Assembly: GCF_932294415.1 (NCBI RefSeq)
Contig: NC_065541.1
Coordinates: forward strand, 66,804,695-66,868,694
Direction of reading: 5' to 3'
DNA length: 64,000 nt
From: Quercus robur
Taxonomy: Eukaryota > Streptophyta > Magnoliopsida > Fagales > Fagaceae
Under the pieces are notes generated by a model. It had not been told where the DNA came from, ran no database searches, and saw nothing but the letters and a program-made list of their open reading frames with translations. The translations under genes were made by a program, and so were the position numbers. Each line of letters opens with the position of its first letter. The first letter of the stretch is position 1. Below are positions 13,661 to 24,174 of the stretch, one piece after another.

Positions 13661-13706
13661 AAAGTGAGCCTTTTCTTTTCTCAAAAAAAAAAAGTGAGCC
13701 TTTTCT
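13661..13706. mobile_element. minimal poly(A) insertion with 16-bp target duplication
   Basis: The 16-mer AAAGTGAGCCTTTTCT occurs at 13661-13676 and again at 13691-13706. Between them are only TTTCTC and a run of A. This is the scar expected from a heavily 5'-truncated retroposed SINE or LINE tail. Confidence 0.5.
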
Positions 13707-14005
13707 CCTTTTGGCCAGACATCACTAAAGTGAGCTGTAAACATGACCATTCATATTAATTCACAAAGTGTTTAGTACGTTCTCTTTTAAGGATTAAATG
13801 TTACAAGATTAATTAGTTATAACAGTGACAAACCCAGATTAGAGGAACATGCACATTTCTTTTTTCTTTTCTTTTCTTTTTTTGTTATATTTTCCTTTTC
13901 AATTTTTTTTAGAGGATTGTGCAAGAAGTGATAAATTTTTTATAAAATATTTAATAAAAAAAATACATTTTTTATAGAAAAAATGCATATTATACATACG
14001 TGCTT

Positions 14006-14060
14006 AGAATGGGCAATATGAGTTCCTCCAAAAAAAAAAAAAAAAGAATGGGCAATATGA
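14006..14060. mobile_element. minimal poly(A) insertion with 16-bp target duplication
   Basis: AGAATGGGCAATATGA is present at 14006-14021 and 14045-14060. The 23 bp between them are GTTCCTCC plus about 15 A. The structure matches a truncated target-primed reverse-transcription product. Confidence 0.6.
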
Positions 14061-15151
14061 ATGAGTACTTGAATTGAGCTATAGTTTAGATGTAATAGAA
14101 TATGGTCCAACCAAATTTATCTTGAGAAACATCTTTTTTATTTTTTTTATTTTTTTTGGAGAAACATATTTAATTTTTTATCCTAATCTTAAGAAGCATC
14201 ATGATAAAGAGTTCCAAGTAATTAAGTGATAGAATTTGTCTCCATAACTAGTAAAATGACCATCTACATATATTTATAATTACATGATGTACTTGATATT
14301 TATATAACCAATTTAAATACTTTACTGATTCATGTGATAAAAATCACATGTAAATAAAAATTTCAACATATGAAGGGGTTTTTTATATATTTTTTTAAGC
14401 ATGAATGGTATTAATAACCACATAGTGAGTTGAAGGACCAAATAAATTTAGTGGACAACCTTGATCAACAATGACAGACCCTAGATTTTATTATCAAATG
14501 AGCCTGCACACATTTACCGGTGCCCCAGTTGTGCACTTGTTTGACCAGAAAGCACGCATAAAAAATAAAAATAAAAAGGCAATCATCAAAAATGGGCCTA
14601 TTTTAGTCCAAAATATGCTGGGCCTAGTTTCAGCGTAAGCTCTTATATGGGGTATGGTTCTTTATAACATAATGATCATGAGGCAGTTGGCTCGAATCAG
14701 GTCATGCGAGGCAGAGAGCTCAGATCAGGTAAGAAGAGATGTCATATGACTCAAAATGCTTTTTTTCTTTTTTACAATAAGTTAGGGAGGGGGCTTCCAA
14801 CACCGATTATCCTCATAAAAGAGACTAAAAAATGTCACTATACGAGGCTCATAATTTTTTTTTTTTTTTGTTAATTACTATTGAAGATTCGAAGTAGTAC
14901 AAATACTACTTGGAATCACACTTCTCTCTCTTTTCTTTTGCATAATTCAATAGTTATGATGGTGGATTTCAACCCAATTCTCCAAATAAAGAAAAGCAAT
15001 TTATATTACTAAATTACAAGACTCTTGACTAAAATCACATTTCTATAAAAGAAATAAAAGTGATAGTTGTACTTTTTTTTACTCTCCTTGGGTGTCCTAA
15101 TCATTTTACAGTCACAAATTTGTGAGTTCAAATCTTATGTCAAAAACTTTG

Positions 15152-15205
15152 TAGCTCAGTTGGGTTTTCTTGGTATTTTTGATGAAGATGTCTAATGTTC
15201 AAATC
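15152..15205 (+). repeat. tRNA-like SINE head relic
   Basis: TAGCTCAGTTGG at 15152 fits the RNA polymerase III A-box and GTTCAAATC at 15197 fits the B-box, at tRNA-like spacing. There is no tRNA fold that I could close, so this is a relic rather than a tRNA gene. Confidence 0.3.
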
Positions 15206-15317
15206 TCTTTCTCATTGTAATTATTGAATTATTAATTTAAAAATATCCTATGCTCTAGATAGGAGTGGTTTTTTTTTTTTAAATATTAAGTGAATGATAG
15301 AAAATTGTATTGGATAA

Positions 15318-15959
15318 GAGCACTAGCATTGGGTATGTAAACACCTCCATAGCCAGTTGCTTTTTTTGCAACCAATAAGCCAAAACCCACCTACATCTAG
15401 GAGTGGGTTTTTACTTTTTTTTTACCAACTATTCACAAGGATGTAAACAAAAAATTTTATTTTAATAAGGAAAGAGAGACAAAAAGGTAGAGAGGAAAGA
15501 GAGATGAGAGAGAAATCGATTTTTTTATATTATTTGTTGGTATAGTTTATACTATTATTTCAACTAGCTTGTAACCCCATACATATGCATATATACACTA
15601 AAAGATATAGAATAAGATGCATAATATAATTCATATATATATAATTGAAATACTATTGATAACCATTTTTATATTTTGTTAATTCTTTTTAAAAATTTGT
15701 AAGGATATTATTAGGTATAAAATGTAAATTGTCTTTTTTTTTTAATTATTGTGAAGCACTTTTTTTTTACGGTTCATTTATTTTAAACTCTTTGGTTTTT
15801 GTACTTAATAACTCATTTAAATGAATATTTATAATGTGGTCCCATATTTGATTCTAAAATTAAAAAATAAAACTCTTTGAGAATAAATAATTTAGGACAC
15901 ATGGCGAAAAATTAGAACTCTAATGTGGAATTCTAATTTGAGTTTCTCTCAATTTCACC

Positions 15960-16000
<41 letters not shown>

Positions 16001-16125
16001 GAGTTGTATGTAAAAATAGAAACCGAGATGTTGGGTGAGTTGTAAAATAGTATGATAAAATAGATAAAGTAAGTTTTAAGGAGGTAAAATATACACTTTT
16101 TTTGCATCCTTGGATACTAGTGCTC
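15318..16125. mobile_element. Tourist/PIF-Harbinger-like MITE, left of an adjacent pair
   Basis: The ends read GAGCACTAG (15318) and CTAGTGCTC (ending 16125), with weaker inverted similarity further in. TAA flanks both ends (15315-15317 and 16126-16128), as expected for the 3-bp target duplication of PIF/Harbinger elements. It is about 0.8 kb and holds a TTA microsatellite near 15960-15998. No transposase is visible. Confidence 0.55.
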
Positions 16126-16128
16126 TAA

Positions 16129-16613
16129 GAGCATTCACATTGGTGGTACTAAATAGTTATATTATTATTTTTAGAACCACCAAATACCAAAATGTGCCCT
16201 ACAATGGTTGTGCCAAATTTATATTTTTTGACTCCACAGCACAGCTACTTTTGACTGTATACTGTAGCTAAAAGATAAAATAAAAAAAATAAAAAATATT
16301 TGTATGTTCACACTGCTTTTGATTATTTTACTCATTTTTATTCTTTCTTTTATTCTTATTTTTCTTCATCTGTGTGAACACGGCTAGTGTTTGTGTTCAC
16401 ACTTCTTTTACTCTCTTTTTTTTTTTTTTACTATATATTGTTTGTGAGTTCACATTGATATTGTTCTTTTATTCTTATATTATTTTATTGTATTGAAATC
16501 TAAAATAGATCCATTGATATTGGATGTTTTGTAAAGTGATTAGATAAAAGATATAAAGTAACTTTTTGTAGTGTCAAATACCTAAAAAAATAGCTCCACC
16601 AATGTGAATGCTC
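16129..16613. mobile_element. Tourist/PIF-Harbinger-like MITE with perfect 18-bp inverted ends
   Basis: GAGCATTCACATTGGTGG at 16129-16146 is exactly inverted at 16596-16613. TAA lies on each side (16126-16128 and 16614-16616). The 485-bp element has no reading frame. Its left TAA is the same triplet that closes the neighbouring element. Confidence 0.8.
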
Positions 16614-16783
16614 TAAAGTAACTGAAAATTATAGCATATCACGAATCATGGGGAGTATTTCACTCCTCCATGTTCGGGCAAGGTTACAAAAGGCATATAT
16701 TGAGCTAGGAGCTTTGCTTGAGCATTAATATTATTCTTTGCAGAATTGCAGTTATTGTGTATGTGTGTTACTTTCATTTCAAC

Positions 16784-16848
16784 ACTCCTTATATGTTCAT
16801 CTGCTAAAAAAAAAAAAAAAAAAAAACTCCTTATATGTTCATCTGCTA
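16784..16848. mobile_element. pure poly(A) insertion with 23-bp duplication
   Basis: A 23-bp sequence starting ACTCCTTATATG and ending ATCTGCTA stands at 16784-16806 and again at 16826-16848, with nothing between the copies but about 19 A. It is best read as a poly(A)-only retroposition with its target-site duplication. Confidence 0.6.
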
Positions 16849-18073
16849 TAAAAACTTGATACACATTGTTAGACATATTATGGCTCAAAAGACTCAAACA
16901 AAAAGTTAACATTCATATGTAGTGTCAAAGACTTTTCACAGTGGACACAATTTGTTAGGTTGAACTGCGTAAATTTTTGTGTTTACATTCTCTTTCATGC
17001 TTCTATTCATCATTTAATTACTCGCAATTACACAACTTTTAACGCACATGTAGATGTCCCCTTCAGAGCTGAGACTATTTCAACTTTTCTGAACCCTCCG
17101 GGCAGTATCGAATTTATTGGTTTGAATTTGTTTAAATGAACTTTAAAAACACTGCATATGAACAAATGAGTTATAAAAAATAAAAAATGTAAATGCACAT
17201 TTAATTCCCAACTGTGTCATTTGACTATGGATTAATCAAAGCTGACTGATCCAAGCTGACATTAATCTGAAATTGGTCTATCTCGATCCATAAATTTCTT
17301 GGCTTTGATAGTGGTTGGATTATATAGCAATTGAGTTTGAATTCTGGAAATCATGTACAAAATGAAAAGCAAAATTATATGACGTGTACTTTGAGCTAGC
17401 TACCCTGCCATGGTTAGGTGGTAACAAACATGAATGGCATATAAATAGCATGTATGCCAAAAAATAAATTTCATTCCATAATCGCTCAGCAACTCCCAGT
17501 AGATCAAATTCAAATTTGGGTCAGTTTTATTCCTTTTTAATAAAAATAAAAATAAAAAACATTATTGGATCAGTTTCAGAGCCACACGCTTGAGTCTCAA
17601 CCATAGTAATGGACAGTGAAAATTAATGGCAACACATGGTCATTAAATGAAAAAGGGTAGCTTTTCTCGGACTTTCAATGCACACCTATGTATAATAAAT
17701 GAATTTGGGTATAAATTTCCTTGTAATTTACAACCCTAACTTGAATGTCAACGAAACCAAAGTCTTTACCCCACCACCATAAACGAATGCTAGTTTTTCC
17801 CCCCTACAAACTTTATAAATAAATGCTGTGGGAAAAGTTCATCTTTAAAGCATGAGTACTTGGTAGTGGTAGGTTAGAGACACATAGGACTCTGAACAAT
17901 GTTCAAATTATTGTTAATTTTACTATAAAATGATTAAGATTTAATTTGAAAAATGATAAGCTTAATGACCTTGAAGAATATGCCATAAATTTGAAAGTTT
18001 TAAATTCCATCTACCATACTATATATTTGGTCTACAATGTTTTCAGAGTATCTTATGGGTATGGAATAGAATA
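16849..18073. other. gene-free intergenic DNA
   Basis: AT-rich sequence without a supported gene or repeat structure apart from the direct repeat that forms the right duplicate of the MULE-MITE (AATAGAATA at 18065-18073). Confidence 0.5.
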
Positions 18074-18440
18074 GGACAAATTACAGTTTACCCACCTATG
18101 GTTTGGCTTAAATTTAAGTTGTCTACATATGGTTTAAAATTTGATATTTTACCCATCTGAGGATTGATCAAAAATTAAGTGGTCTACTTGTAGTTTGAAA
18201 TCTCATGATGCAAGTGTTCTGCTAGATTCTTTTTTATCTTGTATTTTTATGTTTTTGTGTTTTTAGATGAGAAGAACACAAAAGTTGAGCAAAATTATAT
18301 ATTTAACCCTATTTTTAATAGAGTTGGGTTAAGAAAATCTAACCGAACTAACATCAGGTAGGTAAAGTGTTAAATTTTAAACCACAGGTAGACAGCTTAA
18401 ATTTCGATCAAACCACAGGTGAGTAAGTTGTAATTTTCCC
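18074..18440. mobile_element. MULE-type MITE with about 70-bp inverted repeats and perfect 9-bp target duplication
   Basis: The left end (GGACAAATTACAGTTTACCC) and the right end, read inverted (GGGAAAATTACAACTTACTC), match over about 70 bp, including CACCTATGGTTTG against CACCTGTGGTTTG. AATAGAATA occurs directly before (18065-18073) and directly after (18441-18449). The 9-bp duplication and long inverted repeats are Mutator hallmarks. The 367-bp element is non-coding. Confidence 0.85.
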
Positions 18441-18540
18441 AATAGAATAATTTAACCAAAGTTAGGACATCGTTTTCTTTCATATATACATATAGTATTA
18501 TTAGAGATATTTCAAATTTTACTGCTCTCTTCTCTCACAA

Positions 18541-18706
18541 ACTTATGTATCAATTTTTAAACCCAACACAAAAAAATAATTAATAGATTTATTCAATATG
18601 ATATGGTATATATCAATTATCAAACTTATGTATCAATTTTTAAACACAACACAAAAAATAATTAATAGATTTATTCATTATAATATGGTATATATCAATT
18701 ATCAAC
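18541..18706. repeat. 83-bp tandem duplication
   Basis: ACTTATGTATCAATTTTTAA at 18541 recurs at 18624, and the similarity runs through the whole 83-bp unit to TATCAATTATCAA. Differences are few, so the duplication is fairly young. Confidence 0.75.
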
Positions 18707-19842
18707 CACATTCACTGTTATGCAATATGTAAATTTTTTATAGTAAAATTTATAATTTAACTCGCATAAAAGTAAGACTTGTAACAACATCTAGCTTCCT
18801 AGGTTTATGTCTGTCCGGTTGTCACAGCTAGCTGGACGCATAAAATACGCCACTGGGGTGGGCAACATGCATGCACTCTTCTTATTTACAGTTCCAAGCC
18901 GATCGATGACAACTTAATTTGTCGATAATTCACGCATAAAATAAATAGTTATGTGGGTCATTCATACTATCGCATTGTATATATGAGAGAGAAGGAGAGA
19001 AAGAGAGAAGATAAAGTTCTTAATAAGATGGGTCCGGTTAAATTCATTTTTGGAAACATTTTCTCAAAAATTGAAAAAGTTGTCAATACTTTTTCTATTT
19101 CTGAATTTTTTTTTTCCAAAAATAATTAATTATTATTTGCCCTTAAGGCACACATTAGCAAAATCCTAATAAGATTAGGCAGAATATTCTATATCTTTGT
19201 GAGCCTCACCTTGTCATCCCAGGACTCTTATCACTTCAGCAAGAGTGGAACGTGCCTCTTAATTTCTAGGCTATATGATATATCTACTTGAGCCTCACTT
19301 TTTATCGTCTTATCACTTTAGCAAGAATTGAAGTATTGAATTAACCCTCTTAATTTCTCATCCTAAGCAATAATTCTGCAACCATTTGGCTAAGTAATCT
19401 TAAAGTTATATTTGCTAAACAATTAAAAGTTTCTTTGTCTTGGTGTTTTTGCAATCAGCTCGACATTTTCTATATCTTTTGTAACTCTTCCCATAAAAAT
19501 CAAGGATCAATGGTGATAACAAAGACTCGTCTCCTTTTGGGATTAGACTATTTTTATTAATTTATTAAACTTAAAAAAATAAGCTGGAAAACATACAGTT
19601 GTACATCAAAAAGAAATAATAAAGCTCTAAAAAATTGTACATAAGCTAAATAAGCTATAAAAAAATCTAACAAACGAGCTTAGAAAATTTGGAAACATGA
19701 AATATCAAGGAGACATCGTTCGCAAGATCATGAGAGATGACATTGAACACGACGAAGCCAAACATGTAACACTAAGACCCCTATACTATAGATCAAAGTT
19801 TCTACATGATGCCAAAAAAGATTAACATCCAACATGAGTATT
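18707..19842. other. intergenic DNA downstream of the DUF688-like gene
   Basis: No gene is seen. A GA-rich patch lies near 18985-19007. The last 200-300 bp before 19843 are probably the 3' UTR of the minus-strand gene. Confidence 0.45.
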
Positions 19843-20391
19843 CTAAGCAGTACCTTGGCCTGATCCGTGGCCTACAATGGACAAGAACGCGTTCTTCATG
19901 TTCCAAATTTGATAGCACCCTCGAAACACCTTTGATCTTTTATGCTTTTTTGCACTAAAGCACAATGTTGAAGTAGGTGATGATGAAGAATAAGTTGATG
20001 ATGACCATGATGATAGCGATGATGATGACATAGATGACAATGATGATGAAGGTGACCCAAGGGCTTTCCTTGGAGTTACCTTAGGGAAAAGGGTGTACAA
20101 AAGGTTTGGCTTTGAGTTCTTTTTCATTGTTTTCGATGTGGGAGTGGAATAATAAGAAGGTGGTGGTGCTAGTGGAGGAATAGAGGCCTCAGAAAAGGTG
20201 TGCTTTGGAGTACCTGGTTGTGACTCCCACATGAATGGAATAGCACCTGAATTTCCTCCATAGTAAACCCTGAAAGAAGGGTTGGCCACAGAGTTTTCCT
20301 TGGACAAAAGCCTAGAGAAGAGCTTGCTGCCATTGTCCTTGATGTGGAGCTGGGACTGTTCAGCAAGGTCATGGCTGCGATCACTCAGCAT
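19843..20391 (-). CDS. DUF688-like plant protein of unknown function
   Basis: A single-exon gene of 182 residues. An upstream in-frame stop supports the ATG at 20391. The core motif IPFMWESQPGTPKH (about residues 51-64) resembles the PF-W-E-PG-PK signature of plant DUF688 proteins. It is followed by a proline-rich patch (IPPLAPPPSYYSTPTS), a basic patch (SKTMKKNSKPNLLYTLFPKVTPRKALG), and a long serine tract (about residues 113-140). The C-terminal third is basic (KKHKRSKVFRGCYQIWNMKNAF). No signal peptide or membrane segment is visible; the basic patches could serve nuclear targeting. The family has no established biochemical role. Similar short proteins occur next to no fixed partner. The assignment rests on the motif alone. 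Confidence 0.7.
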   Translation of the reverse strand: MLSDRSHDLAEQSQLHIKDNGSKLFSRLLSKENSVANPSFRVYYGGNSGAIPFMWESQPGTPKHTFSEASIPPLAPPPSYYSTPTSKTMKKNSKPNLLYTLFPKVTPRKALGSPSSSLSSMSSSSLSSWSSSTYSSSSPTSTLCFSAKKHKRSKVFRGCYQIWNMKNAFLSIVGHGSGQGTA

Positions 20392-21540
20392 TTTGGACTG
20401 AGGGAGTAGTTTCTTGGGTCAGTGTGTATGCCTCACTTCTTGCAGATCTGAAAGGTTCAAGATCCGAAGATGAAGCTGCGAAAGAATAGAATATTATAAC
20501 TAGTAAGTAGGTCTTCGGTAGTAGGTGTCTACTTGTCCAAGAACTAGTGGTTCCACACCACGAAAGTTCATTAAAATATAAGAATGTAGCATACACAATA
20601 TTAAATAGAAGTAAAGGGTATCAATTTAATTAAGATTAAAGTTAATGAAGTAGGGACGTAAAAAAAAAACAGAAGTTAATGAAGTAGGGCTTCCTCAATT
20701 AATATCTATAGATAGTACTTTGCTTGTCAATATATTAGTTGTGATGAGATTATTAGATTTGCACTAAATTTTGTGATATTAAACGATACTTAATTTCTCT
20801 GTATTTTTTTCTATTAAAAAAAATAATAATAATGTGAAATTGTTGCAAACCAATAAATTATTTACAAGTATTTTTTAAAAAAAAAGTGTTTTACAGTTCT
20901 AAATTGAATATTTATTGGTATTCTTAAACTTATGCCCTTAAGTGTATATAAGAATAAAGCATGCACAATATTCGATAGCAAAGAGGATTTGAATTTAATT
21001 AAGCTTAAAATGAATTTAAGTAAGGCTTCCTCAATTAATTAAAATCTTGGAATTATTTTGATCTTATATCATTTAATTGTGATGAAATTATTAGCCTTTT
21101 GCGATAATTTTACACTAATCTTTAAGTATGGTAGATGCATATAATAAATAACATTGGGAAGAATGTGGGACCCTGATGAGTGTGGGTTTGATTTGGACCG
21201 TGAACGATAACAGCGATGACGACGAGAAACAGTTGAGAGCATTGAGGGGATTTGGTTAGGGGAAGAGGCAATGTTTAATAAATGAGAACTTGTCGAGGTC
21301 CATGACTAAGTGTAAAAGCAGTATTAATTGGTTGGGTTGTGGGGAAGGTAGATTGATAGCCTAGTCCCTAGATCCTGCATATGCTTCCTCAAATTCTTGT
21401 CTCGTTACACCTCCATGAGTCCCTTCTTTTTCTTTTCTTTTTTTGTCTCGCTTGCATGAGCAATTCGGACCCCACTATTGCCTTTTGGATTATCTTATTA
21501 GGGCAGTACAAACATAGTTTATAAGCTGAGAGTCTTGTAA
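20392..21540. other. upstream region of the DUF688-like gene and intergenic DNA
   Basis: The gene-proximal 200 bp may be 5' UTR; a splice-acceptor-like TTCTTTCGCAG lies on the minus strand near 20475, so a non-coding first exon is possible. Nothing else is supported. Confidence 0.4.
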
Positions 21541-21542
21541 CT

Positions 21543-22108
21543 CAACTAATCGATACTTTTGTTTTTAATGGAAACATTCAATGTTTAAAAATTGGTCTTC
21601 AATCAACTTGATTTTCACGCAGCTAACAATTTGAGCTCATTAAAGCCTAGACAAGTACAGAACAAATCTTTATATCAACAATTAATTAATCGAGTGCCGC
21701 TATAAGCTGGTAAGTGTAACAAGCTCATTAAGAGATACAGCAAAACTTAGGTATATAATAATTCCTTCAATGTTGTGACCTTAAATCTTTAATCAAATTC
21801 AAATTCAACTAATCGATACTTTTGTTTCTAATGGAAACATTCAATGTTTAAAAATTGGTCTTCAATCAACTTGATTTTCACACTATATCCCTCACAAATG
21901 ATGTGATTAGTCATAGCTAACAATTTGAGCTCATTAAAAGCTTAGCCAAATACAAAACAAATCTTTATGTCAACAATTAACTAATCAAGTGTCGCTATAA
22001 GCTGGTAAGTGTAACAAGCTCATTAAGAGATATAGCAAAACTTAGGTATATAATAATTCATTTGATGTTGTGACCTTAAATCTTTAATCAAATTCAAATA
22101 CATAACCA
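21543..22108. repeat. tandem duplication, period 263 bp in the first unit
   Basis: CAACTAATCGATACTTTTGT starts at 21543 and again at 21806, and the copies stay alignable through AATCTTTAATCAAATTCAAA. The second copy carries about 29 extra bp (near 21882-21910). The outer ends also hold an inverted pair: CTTGTAACTCAACTAATCGA at about 21534 and its near-complement at about 22154-22178. Confidence 0.75.
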
Positions 22109-22178
22109 CATTAGAGGCGATCAAAGGATTAAAATGTTTCTGTTGGGAATACCAAAAAGTATCAATCAGTTGAGTTAC

Positions 22179-23600
22179 AAGAATTTTGGCATATATAGAC
22201 ATATTGATTAAAAATAATTAAATTCAACTTATGATTTATTGGTTAATGCAATTTCACGCAATGCACAAATATAGGCATGAATCACATTTCATAAATCACA
22301 ATCAAATAAAAGTGTTTGTAAAGAGTAAAAGCATCTCAAGGTCGACCCCAACACCATAAAATTGTCACTAAAATCTGCAACCACCTCTACGAGTTATTGT
22401 GTACTAAATGAGTAAAAGCTATGGACCACGCCTTTAAAAGAGTCTGCGTCACTAAAACTTTGCCAGTTGCCAAATTGCCACTGCACAACGATGTATATTT
22501 AACGCGTGAATTCTTTGTTCTTTAATGCTGTATATAGAGAATGGCGTGCACAATTATTCTCAGTTTCTACATATTACTATTAAACTGAAGCAATATTTAT
22601 TAATTAATTAAAACAATATTCCAAAGTAGTTTTTGATAATCAAGTTCAAGTGCGAGTGAGCATTTGAGTGTGGATTAATCCAGTGACCGTGTCTTAGTGC
22701 GGATTCCACGGGTGCAGAGACAATTATCATGTGCTCAAACCTCGAATCACGTGTTTTTTAGTCATGAATTTCATTTGGATCTTGCACTTTCTGCTTCTAT
22801 TGTATCTGTTTCTTTTTTGCTTTTGTATTTTTTTTTTTTTTTTAATAGTCTCTATTTAAATTATTTAATCTATTTGCTCAATCCAGAAAGTGAGAAACTT
22901 GTACTGCCCAAAAGATTTTATATATAATAAAAAAAAAGGTTGGTCAAGGTAGAGAAGAAAAATCTATGTAGTTGCTAATTAATTAGTATTAAATTGACCC
23001 ATTTATTTAATATTATTATTATGAAGTTTGAAAGGAACTGCATCATGTGCTTAAAGAAATATATCGTGCTAATAATTAATAAAACTAGTTTACCAAATAC
23101 CAATACCAATACGCGTTAAAGAGAATTCTTTTTTACCGTTAATATAAGATAAGATATTGCTTTAGTAATAATAATAATAATAATATACCCTATCATGACC
23201 CATTAACCTAAGTTAATAATATGATGCATCTTTGTATTGATGGGCTGCACAGACAAGAGTATCTCGACCCATAGAGGTATTTTCCGTGCACGCAGGGGTG
23301 AGAGGGTGAGTGAGTTTTAAAGGAATGTTACATACACTTTCAATGTTAAGAAGGCCTAGAAGATTATATGATCCATAAAATCATGTGTTTTAGCAGTCTT
23401 ATTATAGACTCAAAATTTGAAACTCCTATAAATGAAAGCATAGCACTACTCTTCTGGTGTTTTCTTTTTTATTATTGAACTGAATTCATTTGGTCCGAAA
23501 GCCAAGGCTCTTCCTCTGCGAAAGGCACATGAATAAGTCAGTATACTTGTACAGGCTTCTTTTCCAACATGTTAAGACTTAGCTCCAATGCACTAGAGCT
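22179..23600. other. gene-free intergenic DNA
   Basis: No gene is supported. There is an AAT microsatellite near 23167-23181 and short T runs. A MITE boundary could not be fixed here. Confidence 0.45.
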
Positions 23601-23745
23601 AACATGATGTGAATATGTTGTAAAATTTGGACACGTGTCCATATTGTGTCAGCTTTTACAATAGGATAAGGTTTAGTTCTAGTGCACTGAAACCAACACA
23701 ATGTGAACACATGGCAAAATTTGGACACGTGTCCATATCGTGTTG
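23600..23745. repeat. 94-bp imperfect direct repeat with the palindrome GGACACGTGTCC
   Basis: GGACACGTGTCC, a perfect 12-bp palindrome with a CACGTG G-box core, stands at 23629-23640 and 23723-23734. The surrounding words also repeat with drift (CACTAGAGCTAACATGATGTG against CACTGAAACCAACACAATGTG; AAAATTT before and ATAT after the palindrome). It lies about 0.45 kb beyond the HISN2 stop. Confidence 0.65.
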
Positions 23746-24174
23746 ACTCTAAGCGGTGTCCTTTACAACAATGATCTCAATCACTAAAAATTTTGGAGAC
23801 GAGGAGTACCTTGCTGCTGCCACAAATTTGGAAATTTGAGAATATTCTAAATTGAGCAGATAGTAATTCAACCGTTGCTTAGGATTTAAAACCTGTAAAG
23901 AAAAGTTAAGATACCCTATGCCATGACCACATTTAAAGGCTGGGTGTTTGAAATTCTATTCATTCACCATTTAATACAAATAAGTTAACAGTATTATGAA
24001 TGAATTCCCAAAACAATTCCAAGGGGAAATGGTTACAAACAAATTTTGCTTGACAGCCTTTAACAAAACAGCTTTAAACAAAGTCACCGGGAGCCAAACC
24101 AGTTCCATTATTGGTTAATGGCCTACAACATGAAAGTGAATATGAACAGACTCGGCAGCCTACACAGCCCATGC

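Larger units (their letters stand above)
11728..15314. other. gene-free AT-rich DNA
   Basis: No coding region is supported. It contains a CT run at about 12807-12833, several A and T runs, and a possible tRNA-like SINE relic near 15152-15205 (A-box TAGCTCAGTTGG, B-box GTTCAAATC). Two short insertions with direct repeats, at 13661 and 14006, are listed separately. Confidence 0.5.

Noticed and set aside
15130-15215. tRNA gene
   Set aside because: A-box and B-box words are present but no acceptor stem or anticodon arm can be formed; it fits a SINE relic better.
16646-16912. Minus-strand frame with the word ADEHIRS twice around a Phe run
   Set aside because: The repeated word comes from the 23-bp target duplication around a poly(A) insertion, not from a protein repeat.
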